DNA from: Sycon ciliatum
Lineage: Eukaryota; Porifera; Calcarea; Leucosolenida; Sycettidae
Assembly: GCF_964019385.1 (NCBI RefSeq)
Contig: NC_088645.1
Coordinates: 17,476,180-17,540,179 of the forward strand
Reading direction: 5' to 3'
DNA: 64,000 bases
Position numbers and translations under genes: made by a program. Below the pieces are notes generated by a model, which was not told where the DNA came from, searched no databases, and was given only the letters and a program-made list of their open reading frames with translations. Shown piece after piece: positions 21,238 through 33,800 of this stretch (within the stretch, counting starts at the first letter, position 1; each line of letters starts with the position of its first letter).

Positions 21238-24200
21238 CTACAGGAAACAGGAAAAGAGGTTACAAGGTCAAGCTGTGTTCTTTTGAAAAAAAGAAGAAGA
21301 AGAAGAAATTGGCCATTATCAAAGATCCTCATTCCGACGTGAAGCTATCCAGGTATTCTTGTGTTGCTCAAACTCCGATATTATCCCATGCTCATGTAAC
21401 TGCCTTGTACAAGTTCAATCTCAATGCTTCTCTCAAAAGTCTTGTAAAAAAAAAAGTAGTCAATGCCATGCTACATACAGGATTCACACCTTTGACACCC
21501 GCTCTCTATCGTTACCATACATAAGAGAGATGGCTTAATTCGGATACAGTAAAGTCGTCAATTTGTACATGAGCAAGGACAAAATTCTATAACAATGCCC
21601 AACACTTTCGCCCTAAGTGCATGAGAAAGGGTACGTCGGCAATTTGAGCTGAATCATGATCCAGGAAAGAAAAATATCTTTGAGTCAAGTACTAGTCGGA
21701 TACTTAGATTCAGAAAATAAGATGAGGAACAATTTAAAATAATATTGATACAGTATCAGATTATATGGGCTGCTCAAGCACTTTTAAAGTTCACATTGTT
21801 CGTACTTATCTGTCCCTCCAAACGAACTCTAATGCGTTTTCCCTTTAACTGCGCGATCAAACGGCCACACTGCCATACATTTTCTTCAAAAATTAAGTTT
21901 TAATTTTTACTTGCCATGTAAATCTGAAGTAGGATATTCATCCAGAAATTCACCCGTTTATCAAAATCATTCAGAACTAAATCGTCCGATTCTCTTCTTC
22001 TGGAGAATTCATGGAAACTATCCAGGTTAGATAAACTTACAAGATAGATTTGATAACCGTATCATGATGGCTACGATGTGGAAGCAATAGGAATAGAAGA
22101 ATATTGTACCGGTGATAGCGAGCCTGTTATCCGATAGCAACAATGTTTCGGATTGGATTCAGCACATTAGTCGTCATATTGACCAATCGCAAAGCTGGGA
22201 ATAGTTGAGATACCTATAGTTGGTTCGCCTCTGAGATAACTTCAGACGTGATAACCTATCACTCTTTAGGCTTATGTGTCAACGTAAAGTCCATCGAGCA
22301 ATTGGAACTTGTACTGGTGATGGATTGTTGTAGATAATCAGGTCTGTCAAATTGCAATGCTTCTTCAGGACTACTCTAGTCAGCATTAAACGTCATGAAG
22401 TGTCAGACACATTTCGTCTACTTATCTCTGTTTTCCTAGTACAGACCACTCTCTTTATAGACATCTTTGTTCTCCGACTACACTCCTCTCTTTAGTTTGT
22501 TTAAAATGGACTATAGGCATTATTTAGCACTCTCTGGTGCTACGTCTCTGAACAAGTCAGCTGATATTAGTACTAGCCTAAGCCGCAACATTCATCAGAC
22601 CCAATGACAGAACATCTCGTGTGTTACCGGAATAGAGCGAACAAATGTGGTCGAGACAACCCATACCATATTATTTTAGAAAGTAGACCAACACGGAAAG
22701 GCATTTACAAGTTACTTCATGAACTAACGTCACCATTTTCAAGTGCTATAGCTTCCGGGCGATATACAGCATGCGGATGTTTGACAACGGATGGTAGATC
22801 TATTGAGTTTTGCAATGCACATGTCTCTGGTAGCGAGTCCACATTGATAGCAAAGCAAACAGCGATACCCGCCTGCTACAAACAAATGTAACATTCTAGG
22901 CACATTTTACCCTTTACAATGTCCTCGACTTATGAATAATAGACTATCAGGCAGATTCAACTCTTTGATTAGTTTGTAGCTTCCAGGTTGGCTAGTGATG
23001 CAGCCATACGTGCGGCAGATGCTGGAAGCATATCCTATCCGGTGTAAAGTTAACCAATCCGGTTCCCTATCTGCTCACTTGAAGTTAATCACTGCTGTTA
23101 CTTTTAGCATCTACAGAGATACATGAGATACATGTACAAGCATTGTGGTCAGTTAAAAGTGGTGGTCAGTTAAAAGTCATTGATAACTGAAATTCCATTG
23201 CTGATACTAGAACAAGTACCTGCAAAGGCAACACCATGTAACCTATCCAACTCTATCATCATAGAGTATTAGTCAAACAACCACCAAAGCCGCGCAGTTT
23301 GCATAAAAAACCGGACTTGATTCAGTCCATACCTCAATAGCAAAGTTCTGAACATATAACATTCCCACCCAATGCGCCCTCTATTCATGCTTTTTAAAGG
23401 ACCACATGTATTTGGATGTGAATGTGAGAATCATTTAGCGCAATAAACAGCCACACTGCTTCAATGTCCAAGCATTACACCGCACTTGGAAACCATTTCC
23501 CCTATGTATTTTCTCAAACACACTAACGTTATAAATGTGATGTCTATAGCTAATACCTTTACTACCCACCGGCACGATATCATATTTTTTCAAATACCCT
23601 CTGGTTCCTGGTTCAAACTCTACGAGGATGACAATAATATGTTTCAATGCATCGAATAGCAGAGAGACAAGTGATATAACCTATGCGATGAAACTACAAT
23701 GTATAATGGGGAAGTGAAGGATGTAGGGCAGTAGCATTGTGAATGAAACATACAATTTTTGAATACCTATGAAAAATGATGAAATTGGCGTACTGGCTAA
23801 AAAAGCTCTGAACACGGTGAGTTGCAAAGAAGGACGTGCAATATCGCAAGGTGTACAAAAGCACATGAAGTCACACAGGGGAGAAAATGACTACAAAAGC
23901 TGAATCAAAAGGCAAGTGGAATTGGTCGATGACTTCATTCGTCGCAACGTTATTTTATGCATGAGGTGTAATAAAGAGATTAAAGTCATTAAAGTGTCTC
24001 TGGAGGTGTGCGCATGGTTCCTAGGTGATATATCTGATACGTGGGGTTCCGATATGCGACCTATAATCCGCAGGCGTCACTTGACTCAGTTTGCAAGGCG
24101 TAAACAGCCTTGGTTGTCATGAGGATCTGCGTTCCCAGAAGGCATTGTAGTGTGGTGCATGTCTCTACTCTGAGTGAGTAGAGCAGAAGCGAATACTACA

Positions 24201-24294
24201 TACTTATATTGTGCGTCTACCGATCTGTCAGTGGCAAGGGCATAGATCGAGCCTCGCCGCCCATTGTACACGTGCACTCAAACACACATTAGTG
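21238..24294. repeat. Duplicated spacer and A-gene upstream block, copy 2
   Basis: 21,238-21,880 aligns with the A1 intron at 3,610-4,300. From about 21,880 it aligns with 6,339 onward, marking a roughly 2-kb deletion of the head exons. 21,881-23,060 is the conserved upstream block, including the open frame at 22,604-22,891. 23,060-24,294 aligns with the spacer downstream of B1 but lacks the insertions at 7,733 and 8,666-9,135. No gene was recognised. Confidence 0.65.
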
Positions 24295-24821
24295 TTATAG
24301 AATCTCCAGGTAATCAGAGGCATCCTGCTGAGTGGATACTGTTTTCGTTGAACCCCGTGGCTGAAGACAAGTCGATTCTTCGTACACTGGATTGATGGTA
24401 GTGAGCGCTCGTACAGGTGTAATTGGTATCACGGGTAGTGGTCCGTCGTTTGAGTTCCCCGTAAATGTCTGTGAAATGTTGCCATTCTCGGGAATAGCCT
24501 GCAGGATGTAGAGTTCATTTTCAGTGAGGTCGGTCGTGTTGGATGGGTCTCGCCGTACACAAACTGTCCTCCTTGAGTTTTCGGGAGGTGCGGAGTTTTT
24601 CTTCCTACGACGAACAGCAATGATAATAACCAAAGCAGCAACAAAAAGTAAGACTGATATAATAGATCCTATGCTGATGTAGAGGGTATAGGACGCTTCT
24701 GGCTGAGCTGTTGACTTTATCATAGTTGATTGTACTGCGATCGATATGGGATCAGAATCCCTTGATAGTGGGCGTGTTGCCGCCATATCGAGCTGATGAG
24801 AACTTGTGGATGGAGTCATTG
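24295..24821 (-). CDS. Tail-B exon of B2
   Basis: The acceptor TTTCTAG opens a short Ser/Thr stalk, followed by a TM helix (core ISVLLFVAALVIII), a basic RRRKK anchor and a tail with NELYILQAI, NPVYEES and a terminal SDYLEIL. The last motif matches S-x-Y-x-x-I/L of ITIMs, and NPVY fits PTB-domain ligands. The acidic end is the stop itself. It is nearly identical in the tail to B1, while the stalk lacks the internal duplication. Confidence 0.85.
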
Positions 24822-27800
24822 CTAGAAAACAGAGTGGGATGCAGAGAAGGAATGTATCACGTACAGTTGGAAAACCAAAAATGGTAAGTACACTGTATTG
24901 CCCAAAATCACAATGTCCCTACTTTTGGTCTTCCAGGAACTGTATGATTCCAATGGTCTGTGGCCGAACCAGCTGACACGCCCCCTTTCTCCCATGCTCC
25001 TAGTCGTCATAGTTATAATTGAACTGGTGTTATTACTGCGGCAATGAGGGAGCGAGACCAACTAGATAGGTATTTGTGTGTAAATTTCACTGAAAGCGTC
25101 ACTTTGTTCTTATGTAACTACGGACGAAGTTTGAGCCTTCTGAACCGCGTCTTCTGGACGCTGAATTGAATGGTCTTAGTCCGAAGAGGTTGCGATACTG
25201 CGCGTGGCATTTTGTTTCCAATGCAATGCACCCCTAGCACCAAGCCCATTAGACTCCTGCAGTATCCCGACATCGTAGTCCATACTGTACCTCCCAGTTA
25301 ATTGTTATGACTAACAGTCCACCAAGGTAACAAGATATTACCAGTATACAGTCGGATAGTGCGACAAAAATGCAGAAAACTGACAGGGCATGAGATATTC
25401 AACGACCAGACACCTAGCTCCAACACATCTACAAGCGCAAGCCAACTGCATGCCAACTTGGAAATCTCAGGTGCGGAAAGTTCAAATGTCAGGTCGTTGA
25501 ATGTCTTAGTATCTTAGGACTATTGACTGAATATCCGAATTTTTGGTTATTACATTCTCATTATTCCGAGCATCGCGTTAGTGCACACCTGCGATCTGGG
25601 GCCTGAAAAAGCGCATATAAAGTGTGCATTTTACTCCAGCAAAAAAGGTAATGTATGTTGTGGTATGTTCCCCTATAATAATGATATTATTTGGTGGCAG
25701 TCACATGAACACGACGTTCAAATACGTATACTCTTTTCATCGTTGTTAAGATATAGAGGACAATGAGGAGACAAGAATCTCAAATGATTCTCCCGCACAG
25801 TTGGTCAAAGCCTTGATGGACTACTCCATATTAGAAACACCTAGGTAAGGGATATGTAAACTTTTACAAGCACACCTTTTAAGGTGGCATATTACCCAAA
25901 AATTTCATATGGCATTCAATAGACCTTATTCAATTACGTCATCCTTTCACCGCGCGGCCGGCGCGGGGGTACTGTTCAAAATCAAGCTGGCAGAGGCAGC
26001 ATTTGCATTGTCTGGGAGAAAGATTTTACGAACAAGAAGTCCGCTTTGCTTGTTTTCTTTTGACGTGACTTAGTTTTGGAACGTGTGTTGTTTTAATCCC
26101 TTACTAGCTAAGGGGTTTTCTGTTTTAACCGCTGTCAGCATACGTTCTAAACTAGCAATGCCGCACTCCTGTACTGTTCCTGGCTGTCGGAACGTGTCTG
26201 GGGCGAAGAAATGCAAGCGAGGGTACCGACGTGTTCAGGACTGCACTGGCAAATGGTCGATGGAAGAGTATCGTCTTTGTGGGAATACGGCAAAGCGAGT
26301 CGGCTGTAGGGGCGCTTGCAGCGTGTGCAGGACGTTGCCGTTCGCCAAGTTCCCCAAACCCCTGCCCGAAAGCGCTGATCCACATCTAGCTAAACGGCAA
26401 AGAAAATTAATCAAATCGTGGAAAGATGCTGTTCGAAAACAAAATTTGACTGTGACTGCAACAAACGATGTGCGTGTATGTGGAGCACATTTCCCAGCCC
26501 TGCAACGCCAGAATGACGATGAAGTTCCCTCTGTATTTGCTTGGACCATCCCAGTGGTGGAGCGCCAAACACTGACCTCCAAGAAAGCGAGTGAGGCCGA
26601 GGAAGAAAGTATGACGGTGGATGAGGAAGAAGTGGCCAGCACCGAAGATACTGGAGAGGTGGACGTTGTCGAAGAGAATCAGCGGCTGAGGGATGAGATC
26701 TTGGACCTGAAATCACAGCTAGAGCTATTGAAAGACCAAAACACGATCCTCGAAGCTCAGCTTGAACGGCAGCGTTTTACGGCACGGCAGTTCACATCGG
26801 ACAAAAACATTCGCTGGTATACTGGGTTCAGAACATTCGGACAGTTTTAGGAGATGTTCAAACTTGTTTTGTCCACCCGTTCTGCCACCCAAGCAAGAGG
26901 TACTGCACCAATCCTTCCACTGGAAGACTGTTTTTTTATTGCAATGGTGAAGGTGTGGAAGGATTATCCGGAAGAGGAGCTGGCACGGCTAACTGGTGTC
27001 TCCCAACCAACAATATCCAGGATTATCCGCCATTGGATTCCGTTGACTGCCAATGCACTTCGCCAAATCCCGATCTTCCCGAGCAGATCCCAAGTGGATG
27101 AGCTAATGTCACTGTCGTTCCGCGAAATGTATCCACGGACACGGATTATCATCGATGCGTTGGAGATTCCGATAGAAAAGCCAAAGAACCCCACCACTCA
27201 AGCTGCCACATGGTCGGAATACAAGCAACGTAACACCGTTAAAGCGCTTGTAGGAATAACACCTGGTGGTGCTCTGTCGTTTGTGTCGCAGCTGTATGGT
27301 GGACGGACGTCTGACAAGGAGTTGGTGAGGAGATGCGAACTACTGAAGCTGCTGGACAAAGGCGATGTGATTATGGCCGACAAAGGGTTTGACATTGCAT
27401 CCGACGCACTTGTGTATGGTGTTGGTGTCAATATCCCACCCTTTCTCCACCATCAACAGTTCTCCGAAGAAGATTTACTTACAACACGACGCATTGCATC
27501 ACTGAGGATTCATGTGGAGCGAGCCATTCAGCAGATCAAGAATTATTCCATCCTTCGCTTCCTGCCGATCAGTATGGCTGATATTGGAGATGAAATCTTT
27601 TCATGCTGTGCCCTTCTCACTCTATTTAATCCACCATTGATGTAAGTTATTCTGCAATGGTCTCTCCCTCCGGGACTGTCGCGCACATAATCGCGTAATT
27701 TACATACTTCCGTGTACATACAGCTATTCCACATAACCTTTCCATAACGCGGTTGCTTGCGACCAACTAGTTACTTTCGTGCATCTCAAGTGACAGTCAC

Positions 27801-30800
27801 TATGGTAGTGACAGCTATTGTAGCGTGTGGGACAGAATGGTGCTCAGCAACAGCCTAAGACTCCCCCCCCCCCCTGCTGCCATTGAATTTGTATACTGTC
27901 GACATTGCATTACTTGTGATCTGTGCGCCTCCTTATGTAGCCTGTATTGTTGCCTTCAGGACAGCACACCTTACTCCGTTAGGCATCTAATGCAGTACAT
28001 TGTAGGATATTTTGGTGTTTGTTTGTTACATCGGACTTGGAATGGGCCTTCACTTTTCTGTGACTAAAGATGTTCTGCTCTGGAGCCGTGCTCCCAAGCA
28101 GATGTGATGCCGTACACACCCAACAAGTATCCATTCTCATTACGACATTATGAGTGACAGATCATGAAAATTCTCACATAAAATATGCTCTTCATGCCGG
28201 TACAACTGCAGCATACATAATGTGGCCAAGCTGATAGCCAGCTGGAGCCACTGGAGGGCCAACCACAGCCTGAGGCCGCCCCCCTGTGGCTGCATTCATG
28301 CCATCGTAGAAATAAAACGTGCCATTTTCATGAATATGAGACACAAAATGTTGACCATTTCCATAGGTCACACCCAGCAACCGGTATGCAGTCAGGCGGC
28401 CGGAATCAGTGCCTGGCACTTCAACCTGTAAAGGAAAATCTGCAGCAGAATAAATTGTGTGCCGACCAACCATTTCGCGGCAAATGCAGCAAAAGAATGC
28501 CACAGAGCACCCCACTCTGGAGCCACGTAGCACCTGCAACCTCCGTCGAGAATACGAGCGCACACCACCACAACGACAAGGCTGACTTCCCGGAAAAAAC
28601 CAGGCATTCAACATCACCTTTACCTGGTCCGGCCCAGGCAGGTGAGATAGGTCTCCATCTGCAGAGATAAAGATTTCTGGAGTGACGACATCTTTCTTCA
28701 CATTGCACGTGTCACATTCGTAGGATACTGACGGAAGACAAAACGATTGATTAAACGCTATAACAAACCGATCTGCTTCTGAACCATAGAAATTAATGTT
28801 CTGTCCATCACAGGGTACTCGGGGAAGGCCTAGAAGTTCAAGGGCGTGCCACCAGATGTACTTCGCTGCGCCTGGTTCGCCAATGTCAATGAACCCACAC
28901 ATATCCAGCAGGGCATGAGCTGCGCGGTTCCCACTTTTAGCTGCGTCTCTAAATTCATGAATATATATGTCATTGCTGCTGAGGAGAGTAAAACAAAACA
29001 TCAAGCCATTGTCCAGTGGGCACGTATTGCTAAAATAGAACTGTTTGCCATCTTCTGTCCGGTGAGAGCCACCCCAAGGCAGGGGGTACTCTTGCACTTG
29101 TCTGTTGTCACTAGCATTCCCAGTCACATCCATGGGCGACTGCGGATTCACTTCCTCTCGGGTAAGTTGCGTGTCAGGTTCACCACTTGGACTATGTTCA
29201 CCACTGAGACTAGGTTCACCACTAGGACTAGGTTCACAGGATGCACCCTTAGAAGCCTTATCTGTGCCTTCAGCCCGCAACTCACGACACGCCTGCTGCT
29301 GTTCTTTCACCCGTGCAATGCGTTCCACCCTTGCAACCAGCGTTGACTCGGACGGCAGAACGTGGGTGAAAGCCATTGCCACGCCGCGGGTACTAAGTTC
29401 GTTTACGTTCTTGGCGAAAGTCAGCAAGGCAGTTGCTGGCAGCCGAGGTGGGGCAAGTGGCTTGTCCAGTTCCTTCCGTGCAGCAGCTACCGGCGTTGCG
29501 CTGCTCTTGCTGTACGCAGCCTTTTTAAACACCAGATCCTTTAGCAGGCACACTTCAACCTTCTTGCTCCGTGGCACATTCCATTTGCTGGCCTCTTCCG
29601 TGCAAGTCAATGCTGACCGGTGGTACCCCAGCCGCACAAACTCCTCAAGAGCATACGCAAATGCCGCAAGGTGTTTGCAGGAAGCGTGAGGAGGGCGGCC
29701 AGCAGGACAGCCACACTCTGCGTACAGGACCTCTGCATGTCTGTCCAGCTTCATGTATAGGGTATAGGTTTTTTTTTGTTTCATTTCTGCCAGCACAATG
29801 CAGCGGAGATACATTGTTCCTTGCTCTTCGGGATCCACTGCACCTTTAATGGCCTGCACCAATCCATTGCTGAATAGAAGCAGGGCATGCTCATTTACAG
29901 CCTTGAAGTTCATTCGGCTCCCATCAGTGGACTGACCATAAATGAAATAAGCCACCATGTTGGCCATGGTGAACATCGGCAAGGCAGTCCGAATGTCAAC
30001 CAAGGGCTTCCACAAGTTCGGGTCGACTGGAAGCTTGCTTTTCGTACGGGTCACTTCTATCGACTCTGTGGATAGTGGTATATGCGGTGGTTGTGACTGT
30101 GCTGGGGGATTACTGACGTTGCCTTGTACCGGTGGCGATAGAAAGCTACTTTCAGCACGGCCTGAAGTTTTCGCAAATGTCTTTAATCTGCAGTTGACAC
30201 AGGAACACAAGCCACAGGAAGATTTGGAGTTTTTAGGCTCAGCAAGGAATATTGTCTCGTTTCATGGGTACGGTGTCACAAAACAAAAGTAAAATGACAA
30301 GAACATAATACAGGTAAAATGACTATGGATGCTGTTGCACACTGAGTTGAAAGCAGATCCCATTATAGCAACTCTCAGCAGAGTCGCAATGCTGCCATGC
30401 ACATGGTCATGGCTATGGCTTCGTCCATGCCCACACCAAACGTAGTCCAAGTGTAATCCCCCCTCCAGTCTCTTCGGAGGCGTGGGTTCGAATCCCACCG
30501 CTGCCACCATTGTAACTCGTATACTCTCAGCACTCAAAGCACATACTTGTAGTTACGTAAGTAGTTATCATTCGTTCATTGTCTCACAAGGAGAAGAAGA
30601 AGACAAGGCCGTGCGAGTGTGCGCAGAGCTATCCAAGCATTCCTACGGTGTACTATTTATGTGTATACAAATAACGTGTTATAAAGTAGCCATGCTACAC
30701 AAGTCTACTGGTTTTTGAAAAATATTTTTAGTTCAGCTCCATTCTTTGCACGCGGGCCAATAACGAAAAAACAGACGCCTGGGAGAGTTTAGTAATTTTC

Positions 30801-33800
30801 GGCAACACACTACTGAGTAAGAAGTGAAACGAAGAAAGCTTACCTCCCAATCAGTTCGTCCTTCTTTCCGGAAAGGGGTAAGCCATGTTCACGGAGTAGC
30901 CTCTTCAGCTCAGGCACTCTCAAGTCGGCTAAAGACGAAACTTTCTTGGCACTCATAGCTGACGGACCAGTCGGTGATACTCCACGACAGGCACTGCCTG
31001 GAACTCGACGTGAGGGCTAACTCTCGAAATACAAACAACCACAACTGTCTGATGTCCAAGACGAAAATTTTGGAAGAAGTGAAGTCTTTCTCACCACGAA
31101 ATCTCAAGTATACCCCCGGCGCGAGCCGATGACGTAATTGTAAATAAGGACCATTGACCGTAACTTTGGTGTCTCTCAATGGATTTGGGTGAAATTTTCA
31201 CCACACACTCCTGCCACTATGCTGGCTCTCTGGATATGATTTAAAAGTTCTTGCGCCTCACTGACAGGCTTTCCAGGCCGCAAAAACTCAACATTCCGGC
31301 ATAGTGCCACGGTGTGCGAGCCACCCAGGAGCCAAACAAATGCATTTACAATTTTTTTCATATTTTCTTGCCCATTCTGTCCGTGCGCAGGATTCAAACC
31401 TAACAAAAGTCCAAAACCAGCCATGGGTGGTGAGATAGGGCCCCTCAACGTGGCCCTGGAATCTGTCACAACGGCAGGAGTGGGCGTTCTCTCACAGACT
31501 CCCACAGACCGAAGTCATTTTTTGAATATTTTAGGTTTAGCCCGTGCTACGAGGTCGTACCTTTGATACAACATCCAGTGCTGGGACCTCCACAGCAAGC
31601 CATTTCCACAGCGCTGCACACCAAATCCAGGATACCCTCAAAAATCGGCAAAGTCTACGACTCACGTTCCACTACTGCCTAGTACTGAATCCTACATGAC
31701 TTCTTGACACGACTCAAACTTGCCAAAGTCACTAAATCCACGTCAACCACAGTAATTAAGCCACATATCTGCAACGTCACGAGGGTGCTGGCAAAAGTGC
31801 AGCCCAATACATGGCTAAAAACGTGATTTTTTGGACTCTCCTTGCAAGGGCACATTTTCGGCCATAAATCTTGAACGGTTGGTCAGATCGAGACACAATT
31901 TTCAGATATTTTGGAGCTATTCAAGCCCTTTCAACTGATGTAGCACTCGACATGAATTTACAATTTCGAATTATTGGAGAATTTTTGGGTGATATGCCAC
32001 GTTAAGGAGAGTGTTCTTTGCATCGGTGTGGATGGTGGCTTTGTTCTATTGAGTATATCACTAACCATCACAATCGGCACCATTATAACCAGGCAGGCAT
32101 GGGCAGTCGTAAGATCCGTTAAAATTTTGACAATACCTGTTGTCATCATTGGTCTTGTTGTTACAGCTGTGAGTACCGGAATTACACTCATCTATATCGG
32201 ATTATCAGCGATGTGGACCAGTGATGTGTATGAATAGCAGCGATGTAGATCAGGATGAGCGATTATACAGACAACAGAAACACATTGGCACACACCCGCA
32301 TACCCAGATAATCATAAATATCAAAAAGAACAAGTAGCTGTTCGCCAATGATGATCGTACAAGTGCGGTCATCAAAACTCTCTGTTATCCGTACCCACCG
32401 GTGCTAAATTTCACCAGATTACACTACCTCAACACTTCATTCTTCAATCTCCGGATAGAACTATTTCGGCCTTTGAGCATTAGCGCTGCACAGAGAAAAT
32501 GAGGCCTAGCTTGAGAACAATACAAAATGAATTTCCGAAACCAGATTTACACCAGGCCCGAACATACCTTGCCAGAGTGCTCAAACTGACAAGTTTGTGA
32601 ACACTGCGTTACGCAAACAGCAAAGGCATTACCCCACATGAGAGTTCTCATATCTATGATAATATCGACATGTGGTTTCCGGTTTTCTGGCGAGGTAGTT
32701 TACATAAAGTATTAAACTTTGATCTTGGACTCTTAGAGGAATAAGTGATAATGCATTATACAAGAATATGGTGTAAGCAAAAGCGTCAATTCCATTGCAA
32801 TTACACAAGATTTTGCTCTGTTAATCAACTTAGAATCTATGTTGCAGAAAATCAATTGCTGAGCTTGGATTTAAAACGCCAATCAACCTATTCATGTCCA
32901 AATATTTCCATGCAAGATAATAATATTCCGTGGGCATGTCTGTTAGAGATCACGTTGTTTACAATTTGCCTTGGTCCACCAAACACTTTTATGCTTTAAA
33001 AGGCACGCTCAATATTGCCAATAGCATGCCACTCCGGCCAACTATATTGATCTCAATACAGGTTTACCATTAGGTAAATCCTTTCCCCAGATATTCAACA
33101 AGAAGCAATTCATATAAAAATCACATAACTCCTTCCCACACGAAACAGACCTACATTACATAATTATGATCTTTGCAAATTACTTACCTACTTGTAAACA
33201 TTCAGTACTATTAGGAGTATCTTGGAAGGCGAATCCCTCGACGCAATTACACGAGTAGGACCCCATACTGTTCACGCATCTTCTAGGACCTTTTGCAGAG
33301 TACGCAACACAGTGGTGAGGTGTAATAGAGCATTCATCAATATCCAGGCATTGAAGTAAGGTTCCATTGTCGATAATCTCATAGCCTTCTCGACAAACAC
33401 AGGTATAGCTTCCAGCTGTGTTTACACAGCCTGGCTCATTATCACTGCGAATATATCCATAGCAAGGATTATCAGCTTCTACACATTCATCAATATCGTT
33501 GCAAGTATAGATAGTTCCATCTTGAGTGAGTTTATATCCATGTTGACAAGTACACCTGTAAGATCCCCACGTGTTGTGACAATGCGGTCCAGAATTTTGG
33601 GTTTCCGTATATCCATAGCAGGGATTGTACGACGCTGAACATTCATCGTGATCTGAAGGGAATATTTGAAGCATGCAGAGCCGTCATAGATTAAATGTTT
33701 TAACTTGACACTCGGATGTTGAGCCAATAGTATACCAGTACGTAGAAACGAAAAGGACATAATTATGAACCTGCCAAGAACCTACCGAGTTAGACGGCTG

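Larger units (their letters stand above)
25883..32001. mobile_element. 6.1-kb TTAA-flanked DNA transposon (Kolobok-like)
   Basis: The ends are inverted: GGTGGCATATTACCCAAAAA on the left and, in reverse, CGTGGCATATCACCCAAAAA on the right, each flanked by TTAA (25,879-25,882 and 32,002-32,005). A second inverted pair lies inside (about 25,917-25,972 and 31,095-31,165, sharing AATTACGTCATC). It encodes a THAP/DDE transposase (plus) and a SAP-SWIM protein (minus). TTAA duplication and a THAP transposase are known traits of Kolobok elements; ISL2EU, which pairs a transposase with a second SAP/SWIM-type protein, is the alternative. It is inserted in a B2 intron. Confidence 0.75.

Noticed and set aside
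26083-26157. Earlier start for the transposase
   Set aside because: No ATG; the THAP zinc-finger begins right after the ATG at 26,158.
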